Positions 20,664 to 32,135 of a stretch of 64,000 nucleotides of DNA are shown here, piece by piece (the first letter of the stretch is position 1; each line of letters begins with the position of its first letter). The notes beneath the pieces are model-generated. The model was not told the origin of the DNA. It saw nothing but the letters and a program-made list of their open reading frames with translations, and did no database searches. The DNA is from Bacteroidia bacterium (GTDB lineage Bacteria; Bacteroidota; Bacteroidia; Bacteroidales; CAJPTX01). The DNA is taken from assembly GCA_002749065.1 (NCBI GenBank), contig PDTX01000015.1:16974-80973 (forward strand), given 5' to 3'. Made by a program: the position numbers and the translations under genes.

Positions 20664-22146
20664 GGACCGTTTGCAGCGGGCCGCCGTCGTCCAAGTCGGC
20701 GATGGTGCGGGCCACCTTCAGTATCCTGTCGTAGGCCCGCGCCGAGAGGCTCAGCTGGCGCATGGCGTTCTTCATGAGGCGGAGCGACTCCTCGTCGAGC
20801 CGGCAGTACTCCCGTATCATCGGGCTGGACATCTGGGCGTTGGAGTGTATCCCCGCGCTGCGGAAGCGCTCCTGCTGTATCCGCCGCGCCGCCACCACCC
20901 GCTCGCGCACCGTGCGGCTGTCCTCGCTCAGGGGCAGCTGCGAGAGCTTCTCGAAGGGCACGGGCACCACCTCGATGTGCATGTCGATGCGGTCCAGGAG
21001 CGGGCCGGATATCTTGTTGAGGTAGCGCTGCACCATCGCCGGGGTGCAGACGCACTCCTTGGTGGGGTGGTTGTAGTAGCCACAGGGGCAGGGGTTCATC
21101 GAGGCGATCAGCATGAAGGAGGCCGGGAAGTCGGCGCTCGACCGCGCCCGCGACACGGTGATGTGCCGCTCCTCCAGCGGCTGGCGCATGACCTCCAGCA
21201 CGCTCCGCTTGAACTCGGGCAGCTCGTCGAGGAAGAGCACGCCGTTGTGCGCGAGGCTGATTTCGCCCGGCTGGGGGAACTGCCCGCCCCCCACCAGCGC
21301 CACGTCCGAGATCGTGTGGTGCGGGCTGCGGTACGGACGCGCCCGCACCAAGCCCTGCTCGGAGGGCACCAGCCCGAGGACCGAATGAATCTTGGTGGTC
21401 TCCAGCGCCTCGTCCAGCGTCAGCGGTGGGAGGATGGTCGGCAGCCGCTTGGCCAGCATGGTCTTGCCCGAGCCGGGGGGGCCTATCATGATCAGGTTGT
21501 GCCCCCCGGCCGCGGCCACCTCCAGGGCGCGCTTCACCCCCTCCTGGCCCCGGACATCGGAGAAGTCCTGCTCGTACTCATCCCCCGTGCTGGCGAAGAC
21601 CTCGTAGCCCTCATGCTCCATCAGCCGGAGCGCATCCCCCTCGCCCTGCAGGAAGGACACCACCTCGCTGAGCCCGCCCGCCGAGTAGACCTCCAGCCCG
21701 TGCACCACCGAGGCCTCGTGGGCATTGCCCGCCGGGACGATGATGCCACGGAAACCCTCCTTCTTGGCCTGCAGCGCCATGGGCAGCACGCCCCGCACCG
21801 GCCGCAGCGTCCCGTCGAGCGACAGCTCGCCCATGACGATGAACTCGCCCAGGCGCGCATCATCCACCTGCCCGGAGGCCGCCAGGATGCCCACCGCCAG
21901 CGGGAGGTCGTAGGCCGAGCCCTCCTTGCGGATGTCGGCCGGGGCCATGTTGATCACCACGGCCTGACGGGGGAAGGCCAGCCCGTTGGTCGCGAAGGCC
22001 GAGCGGATGCGATGCTCCGACTCCTTCACCGCGTTGTCGGGCAGCCCGACAAGGCAGAGGTTCACCCCCTTGCTCACGTGCACCTCTATCGAAATGGTCT
22101 GGGCCTCTATCCCGTGGACCGCGCTACCGTAGGTCTTTACCAGCAT
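20635..22146 (-). CDS. comM: YifB/ComM family Mg chelatase-like AAA ATPase, C-terminus altered (runs into tRNA-Gln antisense)
   Basis: MLVKTYGSAVHGIEAQTISIEVHVSKG...GPPGSGKTMLAKRLPTILP...SMNPCPCGYY; ends ...ILKVARTIADLDDGGPLQTVH-THKDSNLG*, where a H(I/L)AEA-type helix is expected after QTVH. Confidence 0.85.
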   Translation of the reverse strand: MLVKTYGSAVHGIEAQTISIEVHVSKGVNLCLVGLPDNAVKESEHRIRSAFATNGLAFPRQAVVINMAPADIRKEGSAYDLPLAVGILAASGQVDDARLGEFIVMGELSLDGTLRPVRGVLPMALQAKKEGFRGIIVPAGNAHEASVVHGLEVYSAGGLSEVVSFLQGEGDALRLMEHEGYEVFASTGDEYEQDFSDVRGQEGVKRALEVAAAGGHNLIMIGPPGSGKTMLAKRLPTILPPLTLDEALETTKIHSVLGLVPSEQGLVRARPYRSPHHTISDVALVGGGQFPQPGEISLAHNGVLFLDELPEFKRSVLEVMRQPLEERHITVSRARSSADFPASFMLIASMNPCPCGYYNHPTKECVCTPAMVQRYLNKISGPLLDRIDMHIEVVPVPFEKLSQLPLSEDSRTVRERVVAARRIQQERFRSAGIHSNAQMSSPMIREYCRLDEESLRLMKNAMRQLSLSARAYDRILKVARTIADLDDGGPLQTVHTHKDSNLG

Positions 22147-22172
22147 AACCGCACTCCCTTTATATTCGCTAG

Positions 22173-22180
22173 CAAAGGTA
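22173..22180 (-). promoter_or_regulatory. -7 element TACCTTTG upstream of comM
   Basis: CAAAGGTA on plus strand, 27 nt upstream of the comM ATG. Confidence 0.5.
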
Positions 22181-22260
22181 ATGATTTTGCGCGGAGGGGA
22201 GGGACGCACGGGGAGACTTCTGCCCTCGGTCCGCGGTAATCCGGCGCAGGGGCTGGCTGG

Positions 22261-22968
22261 CTACAGGTCGCTCAGCTCGCCGTGCGACCGCATGGAGTAG
22301 TAGTCGGTCTGGGTGAGCACGAGGTGGTCCAGCAATCGCACCTGGAAGAGGGCCAGGGCCGCCTGGAGCTGGTTGGTGATGGCGATGTCATCCCTGGAGG
22401 CGCGGCACACGCCGCCGGGGTGGTTGTGCGCGCAGATGATGGCGTCGGCATCCAGGTCGAGCGCCATGCGGGCGATGGCCTTCACGTCGAAGAGCACGTG
22501 CTTGGAGGTGCCGCGGCTGATGCGCTCCAGCCGGAGCAGGCGCGAGGAGCGGTTCAGGAACATGGCCCAGGCCTCCTCATGGTCGAGGTCGGCCAGGCGG
22601 GGGCGGAAGAGCGCGTAGGCCTCCCGGGTGCTGGCGATGCGGGTGCGGTCGTCCACCTCCAGCTCCTTGCGCCGGGCCAGCTCGAAGGCCGCGATGAGGG
22701 TGACGGCCTTGGCGGGCCCGATGCCGCTGATGCGCATGTAGCGACTGGCATCGAAGCGGGCCATGGTCTTGAGGCTGTGGTTGGCCTCGTTGAGGAAGAG
22801 GTCCGCGCCGACCTCTATGGCCGACTTGGTGAGCGTGCCCGAGCCCAGGAGGATGGCGATGAGCTCCGGCACCGACAGGGCCTGGGGCCCCTGGGCCATG
22901 AGCCGCTCGCGGGGACGCTCATCGCTGGTGAGGTCCTGTATGCGCCGCCCCCTCTTCTCCTCGCTCAT
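22261..22968 (-). CDS. radC: DNA repair protein RadC (JAMM/MPN+ family)
   Basis: DLTSDERPRERLMAQGPQALSVPELIAILLGSG...ADAIICAHNHPGGVCRASRDD. Confidence 0.92.
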   Translation of the reverse strand: MSEEKRGRRIQDLTSDERPRERLMAQGPQALSVPELIAILLGSGTLTKSAIEVGADLFLNEANHSLKTMARFDASRYMRISGIGPAKAVTLIAAFELARRKELEVDDRTRIASTREAYALFRPRLADLDHEEAWAMFLNRSSRLLRLERISRGTSKHVLFDVKAIARMALDLDADAIICAHNHPGGVCRASRDDIAITNQLQAALALFQVRLLDHLVLTQTDYYSMRSHGELSDL

Positions 22969-23657
22969 GCCCGGACGTACACGAGGATGACGGACCCGAG
23001 GTTCATGCGCCGTACGCTGGGCTGGCTGAAGCCCGCCTGCTCGAGGGCCTTGAAGAGCACCTGCGAGCGGGAGAAGGCCGCGATGGACCTCGGGAGGTAG
23101 AGGTACTCGTGGAAGGCCCGGGCGAATATCCAGCCCATGAGGGGGAGCATGCTGTAGGCGTAGAGCTTGAAGAGCTGCCGGCGGACGAAGCCGGTGGGCA
23201 TGGCGAGCTCGAGGATGGTCATGCACCCCCCGGGGCGCAGCACCCGGCGGCACTCGCGCATGGCCTGGTGGATGTCCGCGAAGTTGCGCACCCCGAAGGC
23301 GCAGGTGATGGCGTCGAAGGAGTGGTCGCCGAAGGGGAGCTGCTCCGCGGCGGCCTGGTGGAGCGCGAGGCGGCCGGCGAGCCCCCGTTGAGACATCTTG
23401 TACTCCGCCACGCTGAGCATCTCCGCGGCGAAGTCCGCCCCGGTAATGCGGGCATCGGGCATGCGCTCGGCCAGGGACAGGGTGAGGCTGCCCGTGCCGC
23501 AGGCGAGGTCGAGGATGTCGGCGGGCGCATCGTCCATGACGCGCCGGATGCATACCTCGCGCCAGTGGGCATCCCAGCCCAGCGAGATGAGCCGGTTCAG
23601 ACGGTCGTAGCGACGGGCTATACGGTTGAACAGCCCCTCAACGTTGCGCTTGGGCAT
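22965..23657 (-). CDS. menG: Demethylmenaquinone methyltransferase (UbiE/MenG)
   Basis: FNRIARRYDRLNRLISLGWDAHWREV...ILDLACGTGSLTLSLAER...CAFGVRNFAD; 4-nt overlap (ATGA) with radC. Confidence 0.92.
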   Translation of the reverse strand: MPKRNVEGLFNRIARRYDRLNRLISLGWDAHWREVCIRRVMDDAPADILDLACGTGSLTLSLAERMPDARITGADFAAEMLSVAEYKMSQRGLAGRLALHQAAAEQLPFGDHSFDAITCAFGVRNFADIHQAMRECRRVLRPGGCMTILELAMPTGFVRRQLFKLYAYSMLPLMGWIFARAFHEYLYLPRSIAAFSRSQVLFKALEQAGFSQPSVRRMNLGSVILVYVRA

Positions 23658-23664
23658 GGGAGTG

Positions 23665-25887
<2,223 letters not shown>

Positions 25888-25967
25888 GACGGCTTACTTT
25901 TTCGTATTCATGGGGGCCACGGTGCGAGCGGCTCTGTCCTACAGCGTCGCGAAGGTATGAAAAAATG

Positions 25968-27224
25968 CTATACCCCTTTCCGCTCGTGCATCCGCATGGC
26001 GACCTGGAAGCCCCACAGCAGGAGCAGGGCCGCCGCGAGCATGTAGAGGGCCCGCCGGTCCGCACCGCCGGAGAGGTCCGCAACGGCCGCCGCGAGCGGG
26101 TTGCGGGCGAAGAAGGAGGCCTCGGGGAGGTCGCCCATGGTCCACTTCCCGACCACCGTCCCCTGGTGGAGCAGCAGCACGCCGGGGTAGGCGCGGATGA
26201 CAGTCTTGAGCACCCGCTCGTCGCCGATGTAGACGGGGAGGCGGAGGCCCTTGGCCTCGAACTGCCGGCGGAGTTCGAGCGGGGAGGCCGTCGCCAGCAT
26301 CATGCGCACGCCGAGGGCGGTCGCCGTGTCGTAGAGGCGGTTGAGGCGGGCGACATCCCCGTCGGATATCCGCTCGATGAAGGGGCTCACCACCATGAGG
26401 AGGTCGCCGGGGGCGCGGAGGAGGTCGAGCGCCACGTCCTTGCCGTCCGCGTTGTTGAGGTAGAAGTCCTTGATGGGGGGCTGGTATCCCGGCTTGACGA
26501 GGACGGTCTCGCTGGAGACGTAGGTCCAGGTGCTGTCCTCCCAGGGGTAGTTCTCCTCGGTGAAGGTCTGCTGCTTGCCGTCCTTCTGGTAGACGAAGGT
26601 GGTGGCGTACTCGTCGGCGGGCGCGCCGGGGGGGGTGGTCATGCCGTCGGGGATGTTCGCGCCGATGTGGTAGGCGCGGAAGTCGAGCATGGGGAGGTGG
26701 CGCACCGCGTGGATGCCCGGGGCGACGGAGGCCAGGGCCAGCAGGCCCCAGAGGGCGAACTGGGCATAGCGGCGGCGGGTGGCGAGGTGGAGCTTGCGCT
26801 TCCACGGGCCGATGAGCAGGAGGATGGCGGCGGCGAAGAAGACGAGGTTCTTGTAGAAGGTCTGCCAGTTGCTGATCTTGATGGCGTCGCCGAAGCAGCC
26901 GCAGTCGGTCACCGGGTTGGCGATGGCCAGGTAGAGGGTCAGGGGCGTGAACAGGGCCATGAAGAGGAAGATGCCCCAGGTGGCCACGGGTCGTAGCTCG
27001 TCCAGCAGCATGAGCAGGCCGAGCAGCAGCTCCGCGCCGGAGAGGAGGATGGAGAGCAGCACCGCGAAGGAGTGCAGCCCGTCCAGGCCGAAGGCGGTGA
27101 AGTAGTCCTGCAGCTTGTAGGCCGTGCCGAAGGGGTCCACGGCCTTGACGAAGCCCGAGAAGGTGAAGGTCAGGCCCAGCAGCAGGCGTGCCACCAGGCG
27201 GAGTACTCGAAGGGTTGCTTTCAT
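25968..27224 (-). CDS. DoxX-type membrane protein, BT_3928-like
   Basis: ARLLLGLTFTFSGFVKAVDPFGTAYKLQDYF...NPVTDCGCFGDAIKISNWQTFYKNL; C-terminal thioredoxin-like/TM portion. Confidence 0.8.
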   Translation of the reverse strand: MKATLRVLRLVARLLLGLTFTFSGFVKAVDPFGTAYKLQDYFTAFGLDGLHSFAVLLSILLSGAELLLGLLMLLDELRPVATWGIFLFMALFTPLTLYLAIANPVTDCGCFGDAIKISNWQTFYKNLVFFAAAILLLIGPWKRKLHLATRRRYAQFALWGLLALASVAPGIHAVRHLPMLDFRAYHIGANIPDGMTTPPGAPADEYATTFVYQKDGKQQTFTEENYPWEDSTWTYVSSETVLVKPGYQPPIKDFYLNNADGKDVALDLLRAPGDLLMVVSPFIERISDGDVARLNRLYDTATALGVRMMLATASPLELRRQFEAKGLRLPVYIGDERVLKTVIRAYPGVLLLHQGTVVGKWTMGDLPEASFFARNPLAAAVADLSGGADRRALYMLAAALLLLWGFQVAMRMHERKGV

Positions 27225-27271
27225 TGTCGTGTCGGAGTGTTCTTATTGCTTGGGTGATGGAATGGCGCGCG

Positions 27272-27700
27272 CTAGAGGTCGAGGTGCAGGGTCCGCTGCC
27301 CGCGGTCGTCCACCCGCAGGGTCACGTCGAGCCGCTCGGCCGGGAGGAGGGGCTCCACCACGGAGGGCCACTCCATGAGCACGCGCGCGCCGGGCTCGTG
27401 GAGGTAGTCGTCCAGCCCCAGATCGAGGGCCTCCTCGATGGAGGAGAGGCGGTAGAAGTCCATGTGGTAGACCCGCCCGCCCGCCCGGGTGCGGTACTCG
27501 TTGACGATGGAGAAGGTGGGCGAGGTCACCGTGTCGACCACCCCCCAGCGGCGGGCCAGGGCCTTGATGAAGGTGGTCTTCCCGAAGCCCATGCCGCCCC
27601 AGAAGGCGATGAGGGTATGCCCCGCCGCCAGCTCGTCGAAGCGGGCCGCGGCCTGGGGTAGGTCCTTAAGCCCGGGGAGCGGAATGGCGTAGTGGCTCAT
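27272..27700 (-). CDS. tsaE: tRNA threonylcarbamoyladenosine biosynthesis ATPase TsaE
   Basis: FWGGMGFGKTTFIKALARRWGVVDTVTSPTFSIVNEYRT...HMDFYRL. Confidence 0.92.
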   Translation of the reverse strand: MSHYAIPLPGLKDLPQAAARFDELAAGHTLIAFWGGMGFGKTTFIKALARRWGVVDTVTSPTFSIVNEYRTRAGGRVYHMDFYRLSSIEEALDLGLDDYLHEPGARVLMEWPSVVEPLLPAERLDVTLRVDDRGQRTLHLDL

Positions 27701-27748
27701 GCCGGTGGTGTTGTCCTTGCCGTGGGCAGCGGGGGGCGCGTAGCCGGG

Positions 27749-29299
27749 CTAGTGCGGCCGCAGCGACACGATGGGCACTATCATCTCCTCGAGGGAGATG
27801 CCCCCGTGCTGGAAGGAGTCGCGGTACATGTTGACGTACTGGTTGTAGTTGTTGGGGTAGACGAAGTAGCCGTTCTGGGGCGCGAAGATGAAGCGGCTCG
27901 ACACGTTGGACTGCGGCAGGTGCGCCTCCTGGGGCCGGATGACCTCGAAGACCTCCCTGGGGTTGTAGTCCAGGCTCTTGCCCATCTTGTAGCGCAGGTT
28001 GGTGGTCGTGTCCTTGTGGCCCACCACGCGGAGCGGCTTCTTGACCTGTATCGAGCCGTGGTCGGTGGTGATGATGAGGCGCACGGGGTACTGGGCCACC
28101 TTCTGCAGGAACTGGTAGAGGTCGGAGTGCTTGAACCACGACTCGGTCAGCGAGAGGTAGCCGTGCACATCGCTGGCGATCTGGCGCACCATCTGCATGT
28201 CGTGGCGCGAGTGCGAGAGCATGTCCACGAAGTTGTAGACCAGCACGGTGAGGTCGTTGCGCAGCAGCTCCATGTAGTTGCCGTCCTTGAGGGGCGTGCC
28301 CCCCAGGTTGGCCCCCTTGTAGAAGGCCATCTTGTAGCTCTTGCCCAGCCGCTGGATGTGGCGGCGGAGCAGCTCCTCCTCATGCGCATTCTTGCCCTCC
28401 GGCTCGTTCTCCGCCACCCACAGGTCCGGGTACAGCTCGCTGATCTCCAGGGGCATCAGGCCCGCAAATACGGCGTTGCGGGCGTACTGCGTCACGGTGG
28501 GCAGGATGGAGTAGTAGGTCCCCTCCCGGTCCACCTTCCACTGCGGGGCCATCAGCTCGCGGAGTATGCGCCACTGGTCGAAGCGCAGGTTGTCTATGAC
28601 CAGGAGCAAGACCGACTCGCCCGCGTCGATGTGGGGGAATACCCTGTCGCGCAGCACGTTGGGCGAGAGGCAGGGGTGCTCCCCGTTGGGCGCGAACCAG
28701 CGGAGGTAGTTGCGGCGGATGTACTTCTCGAAGGCCGCGTTGGCCGCGAGCTGCTGCTGGTCGTGCATCTCCATCATCTCCCGGTTGTTCAGGTCCAGCA
28801 GGGAGAGCCGCCACTCCGAGAGCTGGATGCTGAGCTCCACCCAGTCCTCCGGCGTGCTGGCGGTGTTGACCAGGTTGGCCACGTTGCGGTAGTCGCTCTC
28901 GTAGGCGCTGGTGGTCCCGGCCTGCACCAGGTCGCCCTCGTGCAGGTGCTTCTTGAGCGAGATGAGCATCTGCGAGGGGTTCACCGGCTTGATGAGGTAG
29001 TCGGCTATCTTGGCCCCCACCGCCCGGTCCATGATGTCCTCCTCCTCGCTCTTGGTCACCATCACGATGGGCACCGTCGGGGCTATCCGCTTGAAGTGCT
29101 GTATGACCTCCAGGCCCCGTAGGCCGGGCATGTTCTCGTCGAGGAAAATCAGGTCGCACGGGGAGCGCTCCAGCATGTCCATGGCGTCGTCGGCGTTGGT
29201 CGCCGTGGAGACCGTGTATCCCCGCTTCTCCAGGAAGATGATGTGCGGCTTGAGCAGCTCGATCTCATCATCCACCCAGAGTATGTTCTTCTTAGGCAT
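27749..29299 (-). CDS. porX: Response regulator-PglZ fusion, PorX-like (type IX secretion regulator)
   Basis: Receiver domain MPKKNILWVDDEIELLKPHIIFLEKRGYTV...LIFLDENMPGLRGLEVI...MVTKSEEE...LIKPVNP plus C-terminal PglZ/alkaline-phosphatase-like domain (LLVIDNLRFDQW, LIITTDHGSI). Confidence 0.9.
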   Translation of the reverse strand: MPKKNILWVDDEIELLKPHIIFLEKRGYTVSTATNADDAMDMLERSPCDLIFLDENMPGLRGLEVIQHFKRIAPTVPIVMVTKSEEEDIMDRAVGAKIADYLIKPVNPSQMLISLKKHLHEGDLVQAGTTSAYESDYRNVANLVNTASTPEDWVELSIQLSEWRLSLLDLNNREMMEMHDQQQLAANAAFEKYIRRNYLRWFAPNGEHPCLSPNVLRDRVFPHIDAGESVLLLVIDNLRFDQWRILRELMAPQWKVDREGTYYSILPTVTQYARNAVFAGLMPLEISELYPDLWVAENEPEGKNAHEEELLRRHIQRLGKSYKMAFYKGANLGGTPLKDGNYMELLRNDLTVLVYNFVDMLSHSRHDMQMVRQIASDVHGYLSLTESWFKHSDLYQFLQKVAQYPVRLIITTDHGSIQVKKPLRVVGHKDTTTNLRYKMGKSLDYNPREVFEVIRPQEAHLPQSNVSSRFIFAPQNGYFVYPNNYNQYVNMYRDSFQHGGISLEEMIVPIVSLRPH

Positions 29300-29331
29300 A
29301 TATTCTTACGATTGGCGGGCCGATGGGGGCC

Positions 29332-31968
29332 CTAGCGGTAGTTACTGTTGTAGAAATTCATGTAGGGCCGCAGCACGCCCAGCTCCTCGAGCACGGCGAG
29401 GTTGCCCGGCGAGATGACCATGAGGCTGTTGCGGTAGTCGGCCAGGAACTCCGCCCCGCGGAAGGCCGCGTAGAAGCGCTGCGCATCCTTGGGGTTGGGG
29501 AAGGACTTCACCAGGATGAGCCGCCAGCCCTGGCCCCACGGCTGGTCGTGCACCTCCAAGTTGAGGTTCACGTCGTAGTCGACGGTGAAGCCCAGGGTGC
29601 GGAACTTGTAGGTGTTCAGGTTGGCCGTATCGGGGATGATGAAGCCCACGTAGTGCTCCCCGGAGGAGTAGACGAAGCGCCCGGAGGAGGCCGGGCTATC
29701 CTCCCCCTCCAGGGCCGCCAAGGGGGCCAGCACGGCCACGGGTTGCGAGCCGACGAGCTCCCGCCGCTTGATGGCGTTGAGCACATCCTGCGCGTAGGCC
29801 CCCGCCCTGTGCGCGGGGTAGCGCTGGGTCATCGCCTTGAGGGCCTCCACCTGCTCCAGGCTCGCGGGTTCCGAGCCGGCCGACAGGGCCGACAGCAGCT
29901 CGAACTGCGGGCGGTACTCCCCGCTCGGGTTGGCCTCCAGCCCCTGCGCCGCCATGGCGTTCGCCCCCCGGCGGTCGCCCTGCTGGAGGGCCGCCAGGCC
30001 CTGGGCGTAGAGCTCCTCGTTCTGCCGCCGGCGGGTCAGCAGACGCTCTAGGTAGGCGGGGTCGGACAGCTTCAGCGCGTAGGGGCTCTCGGGGTACTGG
30101 CTCAGGAGGCGGCTCTTGAGCGCGGCGGCCTTATCGGCCAGGCTGGCCTTCTGGGCGGCCACGTAGGCCAGGTAGCACGCCTGGGGCGCGGTCGGGGACT
30201 TGGGGTAGCGGTCCACCAGCTGCTCGTAGCGCCGCACGGCCGCCGGGTAGTCGCGCAGCTCGTCGCTCAGCACGTTGCCCATGGCGACGTAGGCCTCGCC
30301 GATGCGGGCATCGGAGGCTCGCAGGGCCGAATCGCCCGCGGGGATATGGCGTAGGTAGTACTCCGGCATCCGGTCCGTCAGGCGCTGCTGGCCGGTCTGC
30401 GAGGCATCGTCCGACGAGGCGAAACCCGAGAGCTCCAGCAGCGACTTGTCCTTCCGCCGCCAGTTGTCCTCCAGCCGCCGCGCGCCCCACGATGCGCGGA
30501 AATCCGCCTGACCACGGGATATCGACCTGGGGTTGTAGAAGTACCAGGCCCGGCTGCTCCCCGCCCCCTGGGTGGCTGGGGTCCCCGCGCGGCGGCGGGT
30601 GTCAGCCAGCGACTGCTCCAGCCGCTCCTTGTCCCGCAGGTCGGAGATGATATTCCGCACCACGCGCTCCTGCTCGGCCTTCGACAGGCGGGCGATGCGC
30701 TGCAGGCTGTCCTCCCGCTGCACGATGCGCTCATTGGCCACCAGCGTGTTGAGCACCCCGGCGGTATGCAGCACCTCCTCCCGCTTGGGGTAGCTCTCGG
30801 GGAGGATGGCCATGGCGGAGTCGTAGTAGGCCTGGGCCTGGAGGTAGTCCCGATGCCGGAAGTAGTACTGCCCCACCTCCAGGAGCGAGACGGTCTTCAT
30901 CTGGACGTTGGACACGCTCTTGGTCGCGGACTGCTTGTAGAGGTCTATCGACCGGGCCGTGTCGCCCTCCGCCGCGGCGATCTGCGCGAGCGCGTAGTAT
31001 ATCAGGTCGAGGTACTCGGCGTTCTTCTCGTCGCGGGCCATCCGCAGCAGGGACTTGTCCATGCTCTTGCCCTCCACCTGGGCCGCCAGGAAGGCCGAGC
31101 GTATCGTCGCATTGAAGCGCATGCGGTAGTCGTCCGCGTGGCGCGACACCTTCTTGTAGAGAGCGAAGGCCTCCGGGTACTGCTGGCTCCGCTCGTAGAG
31201 CTGGGCCAGGGCCAGCTGGCAGCGGTTGCGCTCCAGCCCCCGGGCCGAGAGGCGCACCGCCTTCACCGCGTGGGGGAGCGCCTGCGGGTAGTCCTCCATC
31301 TGGATATGCAGGTCGGCCCACATGGAGCTCAGGAGGAAGTCCGCACGCCGCCGCTTGGGGCGCAGGGGCGATTTCTCCAGGGCCAGCATCCGCTCCCGCG
31401 CCTCGACGAACGCGCCGTGGAGCATGTCGATGCGCGCCATCCAGAGCTGGGCCTCCCACCCCTCGGGCTGGGCCGCGAACTGCCGCATGCTGAACTCGAG
31501 CGTCTCCCGGGCCTTGTCCAGCTCGCCGCTCCAGAGCTGCGCCTTGCCCATCAGGAGCCAGGCCCGGCGGGCGTACTTGTTGAACTCGTTCTGGTTGTAG
31601 AACTCCTTCTGCTTCGGGCTCATGGCCTTCTCCGAGCGCTTCGGCTTGGCGGTGATGGAGTGGAACTTGATCAGGTCGGAGCTCTTGGTGATGGCCGTCC
31701 CCATGTCGGTGCTGGCCCCCTGGGCGGCCTCCTCCCGCCCGGCGATGCAGAAGGGCAGGATGCGCGTGTAGTCGTAGCGCATGGTCTTCTCGGCCTCGAG
31801 CATGCCCTTGGCGTAGGCCTCATCGGCGTTGAAGTAGTAGTTGAAGTATGAGGTCAGACGGTGGTACGACCGCCTGAAGCCGTTGTTCTTCCTCGTGCCG
31901 CAGGCCCCGAGCCCCACCACCAGGGCCAGGGCGATAGCGGGCACCAGAATGTATCGTAGCCTATTCAT
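29332..31968 (-). CDS. porW: TPR-rich lipoprotein, PorW/SprE-like (type IX secretion)
   Basis: Lipoprotein signal LALVVGLGACGTRKNNGFRRSYHRLTSYFNYYFNADEAYAKGMLEAEKTMRYDYTRILPF; TPR-type helical middle; C-term HYVGFIIPDTANLNTYKFR. Alternative start at 31974. Confidence 0.85.
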   Translation of the reverse strand: MNRLRYILVPAIALALVVGLGACGTRKNNGFRRSYHRLTSYFNYYFNADEAYAKGMLEAEKTMRYDYTRILPFCIAGREEAAQGASTDMGTAITKSSDLIKFHSITAKPKRSEKAMSPKQKEFYNQNEFNKYARRAWLLMGKAQLWSGELDKARETLEFSMRQFAAQPEGWEAQLWMARIDMLHGAFVEARERMLALEKSPLRPKRRRADFLLSSMWADLHIQMEDYPQALPHAVKAVRLSARGLERNRCQLALAQLYERSQQYPEAFALYKKVSRHADDYRMRFNATIRSAFLAAQVEGKSMDKSLLRMARDEKNAEYLDLIYYALAQIAAAEGDTARSIDLYKQSATKSVSNVQMKTVSLLEVGQYYFRHRDYLQAQAYYDSAMAILPESYPKREEVLHTAGVLNTLVANERIVQREDSLQRIARLSKAEQERVVRNIISDLRDKERLEQSLADTRRRAGTPATQGAGSSRAWYFYNPRSISRGQADFRASWGARRLEDNWRRKDKSLLELSGFASSDDASQTGQQRLTDRMPEYYLRHIPAGDSALRASDARIGEAYVAMGNVLSDELRDYPAAVRRYEQLVDRYPKSPTAPQACYLAYVAAQKASLADKAAALKSRLLSQYPESPYALKLSDPAYLERLLTRRRQNEELYAQGLAALQQGDRRGANAMAAQGLEANPSGEYRPQFELLSALSAGSEPASLEQVEALKAMTQRYPAHRAGAYAQDVLNAIKRRELVGSQPVAVLAPLAALEGEDSPASSGRFVYSSGEHYVGFIIPDTANLNTYKFRTLGFTVDYDVNLNLEVHDQPWGQGWRLILVKSFPNPKDAQRFYAAFRGAEFLADYRNSLMVISPGNLAVLEELGVLRPYMNFYNSNYR

Positions 31969-32135
31969 ATCCATTGCGCGCAAAGGTAGTAAATCGCCTG
32001 AAATACGGTAGCATCACGCCGCATAAGAGCCAGGAATACGCCAGATTTCCGCTTCCACCGCGAGAAAAACCCCCGCCCGGGGGGTAGACTGAGGAATATT
32101 GTTACATTTGCGCGCAGAATAATTCAGGAAAAAAC

